Position numbers and translations under genes: made by a program. From positions 124,001-188,000 of the forward strand of contig NZ_CAKLPZ010000002.1 of NCBI RefSeq assembly GCF_923081025.1: a stretch of 64,000 nt of DNA, read 5' to 3'. Positions 8,963 through 18,394 of this stretch are shown here, in pieces. Numbering within the stretch: position 1 is the stretch's first letter; every line of letters begins with the position of its first letter. The notes under the pieces are model-generated. The model saw only the letters and a list, made by a program, of their open reading frames with translations. It was not told the origin of the DNA and ran no database searches. The stretch is from Neolewinella maritima. Lineage in GTDB: Bacteria; Bacteroidota; Bacteroidia; Chitinophagales; Saprospiraceae.

Positions 8963-9717
8963 ACCGGCCGCACCGCGATCCCCTCCCCGGATAGGTAGGT
9001 CTTCAGCTCCCCGATCCCTACTTCCCCAAAGTGAAAGATGCTGGCGGCCAGCCCGGCATCGGCCTTGCCCGTGGTGAATACCTCGGCGAAGTGCTCCTTG
9101 TTCCCGGCCCCGCCGCTGGCAATGATGGGTATGCTGAGCTGATCGCTCATCCGTGCCAGGGCCGCGTTCGCAAAGCCGGCCTTGGTGCCATCGTGGTCCA
9201 TACTGGTGAACAGGATCTCGCCCGCGCCGCGCTCCTGCGCCTCCCCTACCCAGTCGTAGAGCTTGTGCGCCGTCTTGATGCGGCCGCCGTTGAGGTGTAC
9301 GTACCAGTCGCCGTCGACAAACTTCGCATCCACGGCCACCACCACGAACTGATTACCGAAGGCGTAGGCCAGCTCATCGATCAGCTCCGGCCGGCGCACG
9401 GCGGCGGAATTGATACTCACCTTGTCCGCCCCGGCATCCAGTAACACGTCCACGTCCGTCAACGACTTGATGCCGCCACCGATCGTGAAGGGGATATTGA
9501 GGTGGCGGGCGATGTCACGGGCCAGATCAGCCAGCGTCTTGCGGCGCTCGTGGGTGGCGGTGATGTCCAGAAAGACCAGCTCGTCGGCGCCGGCCAGACT
9601 ATACTTGGCGCCCAGCTCTACGGGGTCGCCGGCATCGCGCAGGTTCACGAAATTGACGCCCTTGACGGTACGGCCGTCCTTGATATCCAGACAGGGTATG
9701 ATGCGCTTTGCTAGCAT
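8959..9717 (-). CDS. hisF: Imidazole glycerol phosphate synthase cyclase subunit HisF
   Basis: A 252-residue (beta/alpha)8 barrel that, with the glutaminase HisH, turns PRFAR and ammonia into imidazole glycerol phosphate and AICAR. It starts with the classic [20 protein letters not shown], which contains the first catalytic aspartate. The second lies in [12 protein letters not shown]. The phosphate-binding IGGGIKS and IIASGGAGN loops are both present. The length is standard. hisH is not visible in the window. The gene ends four bases into the opposing DUF5362-like gene. Confidence 0.96.
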   Translation of the reverse strand: MLAKRIIPCLDIKDGRTVKGVNFVNLRDAGDPVELGAKYSLAGADELVFLDITATHERRKTLADLARDIARHLNIPFTIGGGIKSLTDVDVLLDAGADKVSINSAAVRRPELIDELAYAFGNQFVVVAVDAKFVDGDWYVHLNGGRIKTAHKLYDWVGEAQERGAGEILFTSMDHDGTKAGFANAALARMSDQLSIPIIASGGAGNKEHFAEVFTTGKADAGLAASIFHFGEVGIGELKTYLSGEGIAVRPV

Positions 9718-9737
9718 GCCGCAAAACTAGGCAATCG

Positions 9738-11126
9738 CTAGTCAGCAGCCCGTTTGCCCGCCAGGTAGTCGTAGTGGGATCGATCGGCCCGACCGCGGAT
9801 TACCAGTTGCTCCGGCAGCGGCAGCAGCTCGTCGTACTCCCTGTGCATCTCCGCCAGCAAGGCCCGCGCCCGCTCCGGCTCGGTAGTCAGCAGGTTGTGC
9901 TGCTCGCCGGGGTCGTCCTTCAGGTTATACAGCAGCGTATCGTGGGCCGCCACGGCCTTCATACCGGGTGAGCCGGCGTAGCCTGCGTACGGTAGTTTCA
10001 CCTTGTAGTCGCCGTGGCGGTAGGCCCGTAGCTCGTTGGCGTAGATGTAGAGCAGCCCCCGGTCTTCCCGCTCACCCGTGCCCTCCAGCACGGCGGTCAG
10101 GTCGCAGCCGTCGATGGGCCGGTCCGGAGGCAGAGTAGCTCCGCTGATAGTGGCGAAGGTGGGCATCCAGTCCATCTGCGTAGCCAGGTCCTCGTATACC
10201 CGCCCCGCCGCGATCCGTGCCGGCCAGCGCGCTACGGTAGGTACCCGCATGCCGCCCTCGAAGGTGTACTGCTTACCCTCCCGCAACGCACCCGCGCTCC
10301 CGCCATGATCCTCCATGACAAGCCACGGCCCGTTGTCGCTGGAGAACACGACGAGGGTATTCTCAGCCAGTTGCAGCGAGTCCAGCACCCGCAGGACCTG
10401 CCCTACGCTCCAGTCGAGCTCCTGCACGACGTCGCCGTAGAGTCCCCGGTCGGAGCTACCCACGAAGTCCGGCGACGCGTAGAGCGGCACGTGCGGCATG
10501 TTGTGCGCCAGGTAGAGGAAGAACGGCTGCCCGGCCCGGTCGCGGATAAAATCGAGCGCCCGCTCGGTGTAGGTGCGCGTCATATAGCGCTGGTCGACGT
10601 CGAAGGAGTCTACTTCGTTACCGCTCAGGTACACGGCGCTCTCCATATCGTTGCTGTACGGCATGCCATAGTAGCTATCGAAGCCCTGATTGAGCGGCAG
10701 GTAGCGCTCCATGTGCCCCAGGTGCCACTTGCCCACCATACCGGTGGCGTAGCCCAGGGGCCGGAGTAGCTCGGCAATGGTCACCTCCTCCGGCGGCATG
10801 CCCGTGAAGCTCTCCGGGAAGAACACCTGGTTGATTCCCATACGCACGGGGTAGCGACCGGTCAGCAGGGCGGCGCGCGAGGGCGAGCAGACGGCGGAGG
10901 CCGAGTAGAACTCCGTAAACTTGATGCCCTCCGCGGCCAGCCGGTCGATGTGCGGCGTAGCGATGTCGGTGGCCCCGAAACAGCTCAGGTCGCCGTAGCC
11001 CAGGTCGTCTACGAAGATGTGGATGATGTTAGGGGGCGGGGCCGCAGGTGCGGTGTCCTGGGGAGAGGTGCAGGCCGAGAGGAGCGGAAAAATGGCCAGG
11101 AGCCAGGGGTACCACGACTGATTCAT
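9738..11126 (-). CDS. Sulfatase (arylsulfatase family) lipoprotein
   Basis: This 462-residue enzyme belongs to the formylglycine-dependent sulfatases. A lipoprotein-type signal is seen at the N-terminus (LLAIFPLLSAC). The metal-binding VDDLGYGDLSCFG follows near residue 40, and the maturation motif CSPSR (AVCSPSRAALLTGRYP) near 80 provides the cysteine converted to formylglycine. VFSSDNGPW lies near 260. The substrate is probably a sulfated sugar, but this is not readable. I use the ATG at 11126, since the upstream codon at 11144 only adds a few residues before the signal. It is followed upstream by an aldose 1-epimerase gene only 27 bases away. A copy of a dispersed GC-rich 19-mer (11033-11051) encodes part of the APAAPPP linker after the lipid cysteine. 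Confidence 0.9.
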   Translation of the reverse strand: MNQSWYPWLLAIFPLLSACTSPQDTAPAAPPPNIIHIFVDDLGYGDLSCFGATDIATPHIDRLAAEGIKFTEFYSASAVCSPSRAALLTGRYPVRMGINQVFFPESFTGMPPEEVTIAELLRPLGYATGMVGKWHLGHMERYLPLNQGFDSYYGMPYSNDMESAVYLSGNEVDSFDVDQRYMTRTYTERALDFIRDRAGQPFFLYLAHNMPHVPLYASPDFVGSSDRGLYGDVVQELDWSVGQVLRVLDSLQLAENTLVVFSSDNGPWLVMEDHGGSAGALREGKQYTFEGGMRVPTVARWPARIAAGRVYEDLATQMDWMPTFATISGATLPPDRPIDGCDLTAVLEGTGEREDRGLLYIYANELRAYRHGDYKVKLPYAGYAGSPGMKAVAAHDTLLYNLKDDPGEQHNLLTTEPERARALLAEMHREYDELLPLPEQLVIRGRADRSHYDYLAGKRAAD

Positions 11127-11153
11127 GCACTTAAAGTAAGGCACCCCGCCAAT

Positions 11154-12311
11154 TCACCGCACCCCAAAGCGGTACACCGTCTGCGTCGAGTACACCTGTC
11201 CCGGTAGCAGTACCGTCGACGGGAAGTCTGGCTGATTGGGCGAATCGGGGAAGTGCTGGGTCTCCAGGCAGAATCCGCTGCGGTAGGTGTAGGCCGTACC
11301 GCCCTTGCCGATGTTGGTGCCGTCGAGGAAGTTGCCGGTATAAAACTGTACGCCCGGCTCGGTGGTCTCCACCTCCAGCGTGCGCCCGCTCGTGGGCTCG
11401 TACACCGTAGCGACCTGCCGCATCCCACTGCCCGCATCGTTCAGCACGAAGTTGTGGTCGTAGCCGCCACCGAATGCGATCTGCTCGTTGTCCGCGTCGA
11501 TGCGCGCTCCGATGGGCGTGGGCGTGGTGAAGTCGAAGGGCGTACCCGCTACCGGGCGCAGCTCCCCGGTGGGGATGAGGGTACTGTCTACGGGGGTGAA
11601 GGTGTCAGCGTCGAGCAGCAGCACGTGACCGAGCACGTCTCCCCGGCCGGCCCCCCGCAGGTTGAAGTAGGAGTGGTTGGTGAGGTTGACGGGGGTAGCC
11701 TTATCCGTCTCGGCGCGGTACTCCAGAAGGAGCTCGTTAGCGTTGTTGAGCCAGTAGGTGACGGTCACTTGGAGGTTTCCGGGATAGCCTTCCTCGCCGT
11801 CGGCGCTGCTGCCAGTCAGGGATACCCCCACCCGATCGGCCTCCCGTAGTATGGTGGCCGTCCAGTACTTGCGGTTGAATCCCCGCAGTCCGCCATGCAG
11901 ACTATTGGGTCCGTTGTTGGTGGCTAGGGTGTAGGTCTGTCCGTCGAGACTAAAGCGACCGTCCGCGATCCGGTTCCCGTAGCGCCCGATAAGTGCCCCG
12001 AAGTAGGGGTACTCCCCCAGGTAGCCGGCGATGCTGTCGAAGCCCAGCACAACGTCGTCCACTACACCCTGCCGGTCGGGCACCCACAATTGGGTGATGA
12101 TACCGCCGTAGTTGATAACGCTCACCTGCATGCCCTGCCCGTTCGTCAGGGTATACTCCGTGACCGGCCCTTCCTCGGTAGCTCCGAAAGGCCGCTGCGC
12201 GACGGTGAGGCTGGTAGCAGACTCCCTACCGGCAGAGACATTTTCGTCCGTCGGGAGTGCCGATCTACAGCCGATCAGAAGGATAGTAAGTAGAACAATG
12301 ATGTAGTGCAT
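11154..12311 (-). CDS. Aldose 1-epimerase (mutarotase), lipoprotein form
   Basis: A 385-residue mutarotase that interconverts alpha and beta anomers of hexoses. An N-terminal lipoprotein signal (LLTILLIGC) suggests it acts outside the cytoplasm. The galactose mutarotase fold begins near residue 40. Conserved parts include GRYGNRIADGRF, SLHGGLRGFNRKYW, the catalytic histidine region LTNHSYFNL, YDHNFVLN, the catalytic glutamate in ETTEPGVQFYTGNF and the ETQHFPDSPNQPDFPS tail motif. It lies directly upstream of the sulfatase gene and is probably cotranscribed with it. The family assignment is strong; the natural sugar is unknown. Confidence 0.93.
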   Translation of the reverse strand: MHYIIVLLTILLIGCRSALPTDENVSAGRESATSLTVAQRPFGATEEGPVTEYTLTNGQGMQVSVINYGGIITQLWVPDRQGVVDDVVLGFDSIAGYLGEYPYFGALIGRYGNRIADGRFSLDGQTYTLATNNGPNSLHGGLRGFNRKYWTATILREADRVGVSLTGSSADGEEGYPGNLQVTVTYWLNNANELLLEYRAETDKATPVNLTNHSYFNLRGAGRGDVLGHVLLLDADTFTPVDSTLIPTGELRPVAGTPFDFTTPTPIGARIDADNEQIAFGGGYDHNFVLNDAGSGMRQVATVYEPTSGRTLEVETTEPGVQFYTGNFLDGTNIGKGGTAYTYRSGFCLETQHFPDSPNQPDFPSTVLLPGQVYSTQTVYRFGVR

Positions 12312-12378
12312 TCCGGTCCGTTTGGGGTACAGGAATGTACTGAGCTTACCGCATAACGGCCAAACCTTACTGTACTGC

Positions 12379-12981
12379 CTACAGGCTCCACGACCGTCCC
12401 CCCACGCTATCCAGCGGGATACACCCGTTGTAGGCCCCTGGTACCGGATCGTAGTTCAGCACCTCGGTGCCGATCGTTTCGGAGCTGAGGTAAGCCCACT
12501 GCGCCATCGACTTGAGCGAGCGGTAAAAGCCCACCGGGGGTTGCTCACCTACGGCCGTGCCCCAGACCTGCGGCTGGTAGCGGGGGGCCAGGTTTTCAGC
12601 GGCGATGAAGAGCTCGCCCCGCTGGCTCTCGTCCAACTCGTAAAAGGCCTTACCGTACTTGGTGCGGGCCCCGTCGTCGAATTCCAGGATACCGGCCTGC
12701 ATGGGTGATGGGGTATCGCCCGCGGGACTGTTCACGCCCATCACGCGGTCGATGAATACGTGTACGTTGACATCGAGTCCGCCGGGCGTATCCGTGCGCG
12801 GCAGCAGGGTATCGACGTAGGCGGTGACGAAGCGGGCCTCGTCCGGGGTGAAGTACTGCGGCTCCCAGTCCAGGGGGTCTTCCCGGGCGCAGGACTGAAG
12901 GAGTCCCACCAGGGTCGGGGCAGTGAGGGTAGCGCCGGCCAGCCAGCTGGCCTGGCGGAGGAGTGCTCTGCGGTTCATCAT
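12379..12981 (-). CDS. Gluconate 2-dehydrogenase subunit 3-like protein
   Basis: A 200-residue small subunit of the gluconate 2-dehydrogenase subunit 3 family, the usual partner of a membrane-associated GMC dehydrogenase. The N-terminus (MMNRRALLRQASWLAGATLT) resembles a Tat or Sec signal, with a cysteine at SC near residue 31 that could be lipidated. The body contains FTPDEARFVTAYVDTLLPRTDTPG, typical of the family. The start ATG at 12981 shares one base with the stop of the GMC gene, so translation is coupled. The longer frame upstream of 12981 overlaps the GMC gene in another frame and is not coding. Confidence 0.85.
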   Translation of the reverse strand: MMNRRALLRQASWLAGATLTAPTLVGLLQSCAREDPLDWEPQYFTPDEARFVTAYVDTLLPRTDTPGGLDVNVHVFIDRVMGVNSPAGDTPSPMQAGILEFDDGARTKYGKAFYELDESQRGELFIAAENLAPRYQPQVWGTAVGEQPPVGFYRSLKSMAQWAYLSSETIGTEVLNYDPVPGAYNGCIPLDSVGGRSWSL

Positions 12982-14678
12982 CAGATGTTGCGTTTGTTGA
13001 GCTCGGATACGGCGTGGTCGGCCGCCCGGGCCGTGAGGGCCATGTAGGTGAGGGAGGGGTTGACGCAGCTCGAGGAGGTCATGCAGGCGCCGTCGGTGAC
13101 AAAGACGTTCCTGGCCGCGTGTACCTGGTTGAAGGCGTTGAGCACCGAGGTCTTCGGGTCGCGGCCCATGCGGGCGGTGCCCATCTCGTGGATGCCGTAG
13201 CCCATCTCGTGGCGGTTGTTGAAGCCCACGATATCCCGCAGGCCTACGCGTTCGAGCATCTCTACGGCATCTTCCTGGATCTGGTCGTTGAGGGCGTGCT
13301 CGTTGGCGCCCCACTCTGCGTCGATGGCCAGGGTAGGCTGATCCCACTTGTCGCGCACCGCGTCATTGAGCGTCACCTTATTGCTATGATAGGGCAGGCA
13401 CTCGGCGAAGCCGGTGATGAAGAACTCCCAGGGGCCGGGCTGCAGCAGCTTTTCCTTATAGTCCGCCCCGTGGCCCTCCAGGTTGTTGTTGCCGGTGCGC
13501 CCGCCGCCGCCCTGGAAGCCGAAGCCGCGCACGAATTTGTCCGACCGGGACTGCTCATCCACGTTCCAGTAGCGCGGAATGTAGATACCATTGGGCCGCC
13601 GGCCGCTGTAGTACTTGTCTTCGAAGCCATCCACGGTACCCACCGCGCCGATGCGGTAGGTGTGATCCATCAGGTTGTGGCCGAGCTCGCCGCTGTCGTT
13701 ACCCAGTCCGTTCTCGAAGCGCTTCGAGGTGGAGTTGAGCATGATCTGCGTACTGCCGAGGGCCGAGGCGTTCAGGAAGATCACTTTGGCTTTGTAGTCT
13801 ACGGTCTCGCCGGTCTCCGAGTCGATCACGCGCACGCCGGTGGCCGTACCCTTGGTATCGTCGTAGCGCACCGACTGGGCGATCGAGAAGGGCCGGATCG
13901 TGAGCTTGCCCGTCGCGTGGGCGGCCGGTAGTGTAGCGGCATTGCTGCTGAAGTAGGCGCCGTACGGACAGCCCCGGCTACAGCGGTTCCGGTACTGGCA
14001 CTTGCCGCGGCCGTTGTGCGGCACGGTCAGGTGGGCGCAGCGGCCGATGATGAGGTGGCGACCGGCAAATTCCTTTTCCAGCCGGGCCTTTACGTGTTTC
14101 TCCACGCAGTTCATTTCCATGGGGGGCAGGAAGTGGCTGTCGGGCAACTGCGGCAGCCCCAGCGGCGCGCCACTGATGCCGGCGAATTTCTCCACGTAGG
14201 TGTACCAGGGTGCGATGTCGCGGTAGCGGATGGGCCAGTCCACCCCGTGCCCGTCGCGGGCGTTGGCCTCGAAGTCGAGGTCGCTGAGCCGGTAGGTCTG
14301 CTTGCCCCACAGGATCGAGCGGCCGCCCAGCTGGTGGGCGCGGATCCAGAGGAAGGGTTTGACCTCGGTATAGGGGTTTTCGCGATCGTTGGCGTGGAAG
14401 TGCTCGGTATCCTTACCGATGAAGCCGGAGCGGATGCTCTTGTAGTGCTTGTCGCGTTCCTCGGGCGTGAGGCCGCCGCGCAGGTCCATGTCCCAGGGGT
14501 CCAGGTTCATGGTGGGGTAGTCCTTGACGTGCTCCACGATGCGGCCGCGCTCCAGGACCAGGGTACGCAGGCCCTTCTCGGTGAGCTCCTTGGCCGCCCA
14601 GCCGCCGGAGATGCCGGAGCCGACCACGATCGCGTCGTAGGTCACGGATTTATCGGCATCGATGTTGAAGTTGGCCAT
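12981..14678 (-). CDS. GMC family FAD-dependent oxidoreductase (sugar/alcohol dehydrogenase large subunit)
   Basis: A 565-residue flavoprotein. The FAD-binding Rossmann motif is near the N-terminus (AIVVGSGISGGWAAKEL). A cysteine-containing stretch in the middle (CQYRNRCSRGCPYGAYF) is typical of the gluconate dehydrogenase-like branch. The C-terminus carries the active-site region HEMGTARMG and the FAD/catalytic segment NVFVTDGACMTSSSCVNPSLT. Such enzymes oxidise sugars or polyols and pass electrons to the respiratory chain, with subunit 3 and often a cytochrome c. The overlapping downstream gene is that subunit 3; no cytochrome gene is visible. Confidence 0.9.
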   Translation of the reverse strand: MANFNIDADKSVTYDAIVVGSGISGGWAAKELTEKGLRTLVLERGRIVEHVKDYPTMNLDPWDMDLRGGLTPEERDKHYKSIRSGFIGKDTEHFHANDRENPYTEVKPFLWIRAHQLGGRSILWGKQTYRLSDLDFEANARDGHGVDWPIRYRDIAPWYTYVEKFAGISGAPLGLPQLPDSHFLPPMEMNCVEKHVKARLEKEFAGRHLIIGRCAHLTVPHNGRGKCQYRNRCSRGCPYGAYFSSNAATLPAAHATGKLTIRPFSIAQSVRYDDTKGTATGVRVIDSETGETVDYKAKVIFLNASALGSTQIMLNSTSKRFENGLGNDSGELGHNLMDHTYRIGAVGTVDGFEDKYYSGRRPNGIYIPRYWNVDEQSRSDKFVRGFGFQGGGGRTGNNNLEGHGADYKEKLLQPGPWEFFITGFAECLPYHSNKVTLNDAVRDKWDQPTLAIDAEWGANEHALNDQIQEDAVEMLERVGLRDIVGFNNRHEMGYGIHEMGTARMGRDPKTSVLNAFNQVHAARNVFVTDGACMTSSSCVNPSLTYMALTARAADHAVSELNKRNI

Positions 14679-14790
14679 AGGGTCAGGTGGGTTGAGGAAG
14701 GCATTAAGATAAAGGTCTCATCGGATTCCCGCAGACACTGGCTGCGTACTAGCTTTACGTATCCCTTCCCCGCCCGTAAATCACCCCACC

Positions 14791-16128
14791 GTGCCGCGCC
14801 TTCTTACCTGCTGTCTGCTCCTAGTCTGCGTGCTGTGCCTGCCCCGTGCCGCCAGCAGCCAGTCCAGCCCCCCGCCCGCCATCCTGAGCCTACAGCAGCA
14901 GGCCGAGCTTCACGACGCCTGGCTGCAGGAGCGCGCCACCACCGTACTGCCCGCCCTGATGCGCCGCGCGGGTATCGACATGTGGCTACTCATCAGCCGG
15001 GAGTACAACGAGGATCCCGTACTCACCACCATGCTCCCCAGCAGCTGGATGGGTGCCCGCCGCACCACCATGCTGCTCGTGTACGACCCCGGCGACGGCC
15101 AGCCCCTGGAAACCCTGGCCTGCGCCCGCTACGACGTCGGCGAGGTATTTAAAAAAGCCTGGGATCCGGACGCCGAGCCCGATCAGTGGCAGGCCCTTAC
15201 CGACCTCATCGCATCCCGCGCGCCCCGCAAGATCGCCGTGAACCGCAGTGCCGACTTCGGACTGGCCGACGGCCTCACCGCCGAGCACTACGCCCAACTC
15301 CAGACCTACCTGCCCGAGCCCCTTGCTGAGCGCATCGTGAGCGGCGAAGAACTCGCCATCGGCTGGCTCGAGACCCGCATCCCGGCCGAGCTGACCGTAT
15401 ACCGCCACGTCATGCAAGTGGCCCACCACATCATCGCCGAGGCCTTCAGCAACCGCACCATCATCCCGGGCGTGACCACCACGGAGGAGGTCGTCTGGCA
15501 CCTGCGTGAACGCGCCCGCGCCCTCGGTCTGGGTATCTGGTTTCACCCCACGGTAGATGTGCAGCGGGCGGAAAACCAGGAACTTTACGCCTTCAGCGAG
15601 CGGCCGGGGGCTACGGTGATTCAGCCCGGCGACCTGCTGCACTGCGACTACGGCATCACCTACTGCGGGCTCAATACGGATACCCAGCACAATGCCTACG
15701 TGCTGCGGCCCGGCGAGACGGAGGCCCCCGCCTACCTGCGCGACGCCTTCGGGAAAGGAAAGCGCGTGATGGATATCCTGACCGGCCACTTCCAGACCGG
15801 CCGCACGGGCAACGAACTGCTGGCCCTCACCCTGGCCCAGGGCCGGGAGGAAGGTCTGCAGCCCACCGTCTACACCCACCCCATCGGCTACCACGGCCAC
15901 GGGGCCGGCCCCACCATCGGGCTCTGGGACCAGCAGGAGGGCGTAGCCGTACGCGGCGACTACCCCGTCTACCCCCACACCGCCTACAGCATCGAGCTCA
16001 ACACCCGTGTCCACCTACCTGAATGGGACAAGGACATCCGCATGATGATGGAGGAGGACGGCTACTGGGACGGCCAGCAGTTTCGCTACATCGATGGTCG
16101 GCAGCACGCGCTCTACCTCATTGAGTAG
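14791..16128 (+). CDS. Exported M24 family metallopeptidase (Xaa-Pro peptidase-like)
   Basis: A 445-residue protein with a cleavable signal peptide (LLTCCLLLVCVLCLPRAASSQ), so probably periplasmic. The C-terminal 'pita-bread' domain (about 195-440) shows the metal ligands of the M24 family: DLLHCDYG and NTDTQ aspartates, the GYHGHGAGP histidine, and glutamates in AYSIELNTRV and MMMEEDGYW. The N-terminal creatinase-like domain occupies about 35-190. Such enzymes cleave Xaa-Pro bonds, but substrate choice varies. The start is a GTG at 14791, fixed by the signal peptide. It precedes the LysE-type gene by about 120 bases. Confidence 0.87.
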   Translation: MPRLLTCCLLLVCVLCLPRAASSQSSPPPAILSLQQQAELHDAWLQERATTVLPALMRRAGIDMWLLISREYNEDPVLTTMLPSSWMGARRTTMLLVYDPGDGQPLETLACARYDVGEVFKKAWDPDAEPDQWQALTDLIASRAPRKIAVNRSADFGLADGLTAEHYAQLQTYLPEPLAERIVSGEELAIGWLETRIPAELTVYRHVMQVAHHIIAEAFSNRTIIPGVTTTEEVVWHLRERARALGLGIWFHPTVDVQRAENQELYAFSERPGATVIQPGDLLHCDYGITYCGLNTDTQHNAYVLRPGETEAPAYLRDAFGKGKRVMDILTGHFQTGRTGNELLALTLAQGREEGLQPTVYTHPIGYHGHGAGPTIGLWDQQEGVAVRGDYPVYPHTAYSIELNTRVHLPEWDKDIRMMMEEDGYWDGQQFRYIDGRQHALYLIE

Positions 16129-16248
16129 GCGCTAGGACAGCCCGGCGATGAACCAAGCAAGGGGATGTAAGCTTTGCTCTGGTACACCGTACCACGCTGG
16201 TTTTTCGACCACCGATCGCATGGCTACTTCCCTTTAAATCCGTCCTGC

Positions 16249-16887
16249 TTGGATCTTCTCATCGCCTTACTACTCGGCGTGGCGGCTGCTGCCGGCGCCG
16301 TACTCCCCCCGGGGATGCTCAACCTATCGGTGACCGCCACCAGTCTACGGGCCGGGCCGCGGGCGGGTTACTGGTACGTCGGCGGGGTCGTGACGGTCTT
16401 CCTCGTGCAGGCCTCGGTAGCGATCGTCGGCGTCAACTACCTGCGCAGCAAGCCTGATATCGTCGAGCTCCTCAGCTGGTGGGCGGTGCCGGTGCTGATC
16501 TTCCTGGCAGTGTTCTTTCTCATCAAGTACCTCCGCAAGCGCTCCGAGGGGCAGCTGGACGAGACCGCGCCGGGTGAGGAAGATATCCGTCACCCCTATG
16601 TACAGGGCCTGAGCGTGAGCCTGGTCAACTTCCTGGCCATTCCCTACTTCTTCGCCATCGGCAGCTGGCTCATGATCCAGGGCATCCTCTCCCCCGCCGT
16701 AGTCGCCAAGATCAGCTTCGTGGCGGGCGCGGTCGCCGGTGCGGCGCTCATTCTCGGAGCCTACGCCCGCAGCGCCGAATGGGTCGATGCCCACGCGCAC
16801 ATCATCACCCGGCACATTCACCTGGTGGTGGCAGTGGTATTCGGCGTACTGGCGGGCGTGCAGGGCTGGCGGGTGTATGGGGGGTAG
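16249..16887 (+). CDS. LysE/RhtB family amino-acid exporter
   Basis: A membrane protein of about 212 residues with six hydrophobic segments. The N-terminal helix contains the family motif PPGMLNLSVTATSLRAG, and the second block reads GYWYVGGVVTVFLVQASVAIVG. LysE-type proteins export amino acids or related metabolites; the substrate is unknown. The frame is open from 16174, but those codons look unlike a start region, so I chose the TTG at 16249 (MDLLIALLLG). The start remains uncertain. It converges with susD-like at the 3' end with ten bases between. Confidence 0.75.
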   Translation: MDLLIALLLGVAAAAGAVLPPGMLNLSVTATSLRAGPRAGYWYVGGVVTVFLVQASVAIVGVNYLRSKPDIVELLSWWAVPVLIFLAVFFLIKYLRKRSEGQLDETAPGEEDIRHPYVQGLSVSLVNFLAIPYFFAIGSWLMIQGILSPAVVAKISFVAGAVAGAALILGAYARSAEWVDAHAHIITRHIHLVVAVVFGVLAGVQGWRVYGG

Positions 16888-16897
16888 TTCTGTAGTT

Positions 16898-18355
16898 CTA
16901 ATACCCCGGATTCTGCTCCAACGCACCCTGGCTCAGGTCGATCTCCGACTGGGGGATGGGGAATAATTCATTCTTGTTTGCGGTGAACTCAGGCCGCAGA
17001 GGCTGCATCACCTCGGCCGCGCGGCCGGTACGTACCAGGTCGAACCAGCGCTGCTGCTCCAGGGCCAGCTCGGCGCGGCGCTCGCGGTATACGGCCTGGC
17101 GTAGGTCGCTCTGGTCGGTGGTAGACACATCAGGCAGTACGTTGGGGTTGTTACCGCGGGCGCGGGTGCGGACCTGATTCAGGTAGACCAGTGCCTGCTC
17201 GGACTGACCGATCTCGTTCAGGGCCTCGGCGGCAATGAGCAAGAGATCGGCGTAGCGGAGTATGCGGATGTTGCCCGGCCCGTTACCGTTGCCGCCGGGG
17301 TGGTCGGGTACGAAGGCCTTTTGGTTATAGCGTTCGCCCTGGATGTTGGGGTTGTCCTCCACGATCGCGGAGCCGTCGGGCAGTACTTCGCCGACGTACA
17401 GGATGGTCGCGTCCCGGCGGGGGTCGCCGGCTTCGTAGGAGGTGACCAGGTCGTCGCTGGGCCGGTTGAACCCCCAGCCCAGGTTAGGCGTGCCGCGTAC
17501 GCCCTGCACCTCGTTGTACTGGGAGCCGCCACCGCCGATCTCGAAGGCAGCCGCCTGCACTTCGAAGATGGTCTCGCTACTGTTCTCCCCCTCCGGCGTG
17601 AATATTTGGGTGTAGCTGGGCAGTAGGCTATACTGTCCGCTATTGATCACCTGCAGGGCCAGGTCAGCGGCGGCCTGGAAGTCCTGGCGGGTCAGAGTCA
17701 CCTTGGCGAGCATGGCCGTAGCCGCGCCGCTAGTGACCCGGCCTACGTCGACGCCGCTGTAGGAAGCAGGTAGTACATCGGCCGCGGCGCGCAGGTCTGC
17801 CTCGATCTGGGCGTACACTTCGTCGCGGGCCGTGCGGGGGATCTCGAAGTCCGTAGGAAAGGGCTCCAGGATCAGGGGTACGTCACCGAACCAGCGCACG
17901 AGATTAAAGTAAAAATAGGCCCGCAGGAACTGCGCTTCCCCGATCAGCCGGCTGCGGAGGGCTTCGTCCATCTCGGGCACGGCGGGAATGCGATCGATGG
18001 CCAGGTTGCTGCGAAACACCCCGGTGTAGTAGCCCTCCCATACCGTGGCGGGACCCACATTGGTAGCCGTATAGGTGAAGTCGTCGATCTCCTGCAGGAA
18101 GAAGCCGTCCGAGGGGGTGCTGCCCTTATCGGAGTCGTCGCTAACGATATCGGTCATCCCGATGAAGCTGAACACGTGCGTCTGCCACTGCCGCAGCTGA
18201 TTGTATACGGCATTGACGGACTGTACGGCCTGCTCCTCGGTCTGGAAGAAGTTCTCCAGCGTGTATTCGCCCTGCGGCGTGCGGTCGATCACGTCGGTAC
18301 AGGATAGGGTCAGCACGAGGACCACGACACCGAAGTAGCTGAGTAATGATTTCAT
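16898..18355 (-). CDS. SusD/RagB family outer-membrane lipoprotein
   Basis: A 485-residue surface glycan-binding lipoprotein that forms the lid on its SusC transporter. It has a lipoprotein signal (VLVLTLSC) and the SusD family start TPQGEYTLENFFQTEEQAVQSVNAVYNQL. The TPR-type core is seen at AQFLRAYFYFNLVRWFGDVPLI, and the C-terminal SusD motif at ILRYADLLLIAAEALNEIG with RRAELALEQQRWFDLVRTGR. It follows the SusC gene by 39 bases, and a run of 14 G lies in that gap. It is the last gene of the locus. Confidence 0.95.
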   Translation of the reverse strand: MKSLLSYFGVVVLVLTLSCTDVIDRTPQGEYTLENFFQTEEQAVQSVNAVYNQLRQWQTHVFSFIGMTDIVSDDSDKGSTPSDGFFLQEIDDFTYTATNVGPATVWEGYYTGVFRSNLAIDRIPAVPEMDEALRSRLIGEAQFLRAYFYFNLVRWFGDVPLILEPFPTDFEIPRTARDEVYAQIEADLRAAADVLPASYSGVDVGRVTSGAATAMLAKVTLTRQDFQAAADLALQVINSGQYSLLPSYTQIFTPEGENSSETIFEVQAAAFEIGGGGSQYNEVQGVRGTPNLGWGFNRPSDDLVTSYEAGDPRRDATILYVGEVLPDGSAIVEDNPNIQGERYNQKAFVPDHPGGNGNGPGNIRILRYADLLLIAAEALNEIGQSEQALVYLNQVRTRARGNNPNVLPDVSTTDQSDLRQAVYRERRAELALEQQRWFDLVRTGRAAEVMQPLRPEFTANKNELFPIPQSEIDLSQGALEQNPGY

Positions 18356-18375
18356 GGTAGATAGGCTTGCCCGGT

Positions 18376-18389
18376 GGGGGGGGGGGGGG
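18376..18389. repeat. Homopolymeric run of 14 G between susC-like and susD-like genes
   Basis: On the plus strand 14 consecutive G (14 C in the transcript sense) fill the middle of the 39-base gap between the SusC stop and the SusD start. Tracts of this length are prone to slipped-strand mispairing. Here it lies about 20 bases upstream of the SusD start codon, where length changes could affect translation initiation. Confidence 0.85.
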
Positions 18390-18394
18390 AGTTA

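Noticed and set aside
12963-13931. Long plus-strand reading frame opposite the GMC oxidoreductase gene
   Set aside because: It is a shadow of the strongly supported minus-strand gene in GC-rich sequence; its translation is valine/alanine/glycine-rich with no domain.
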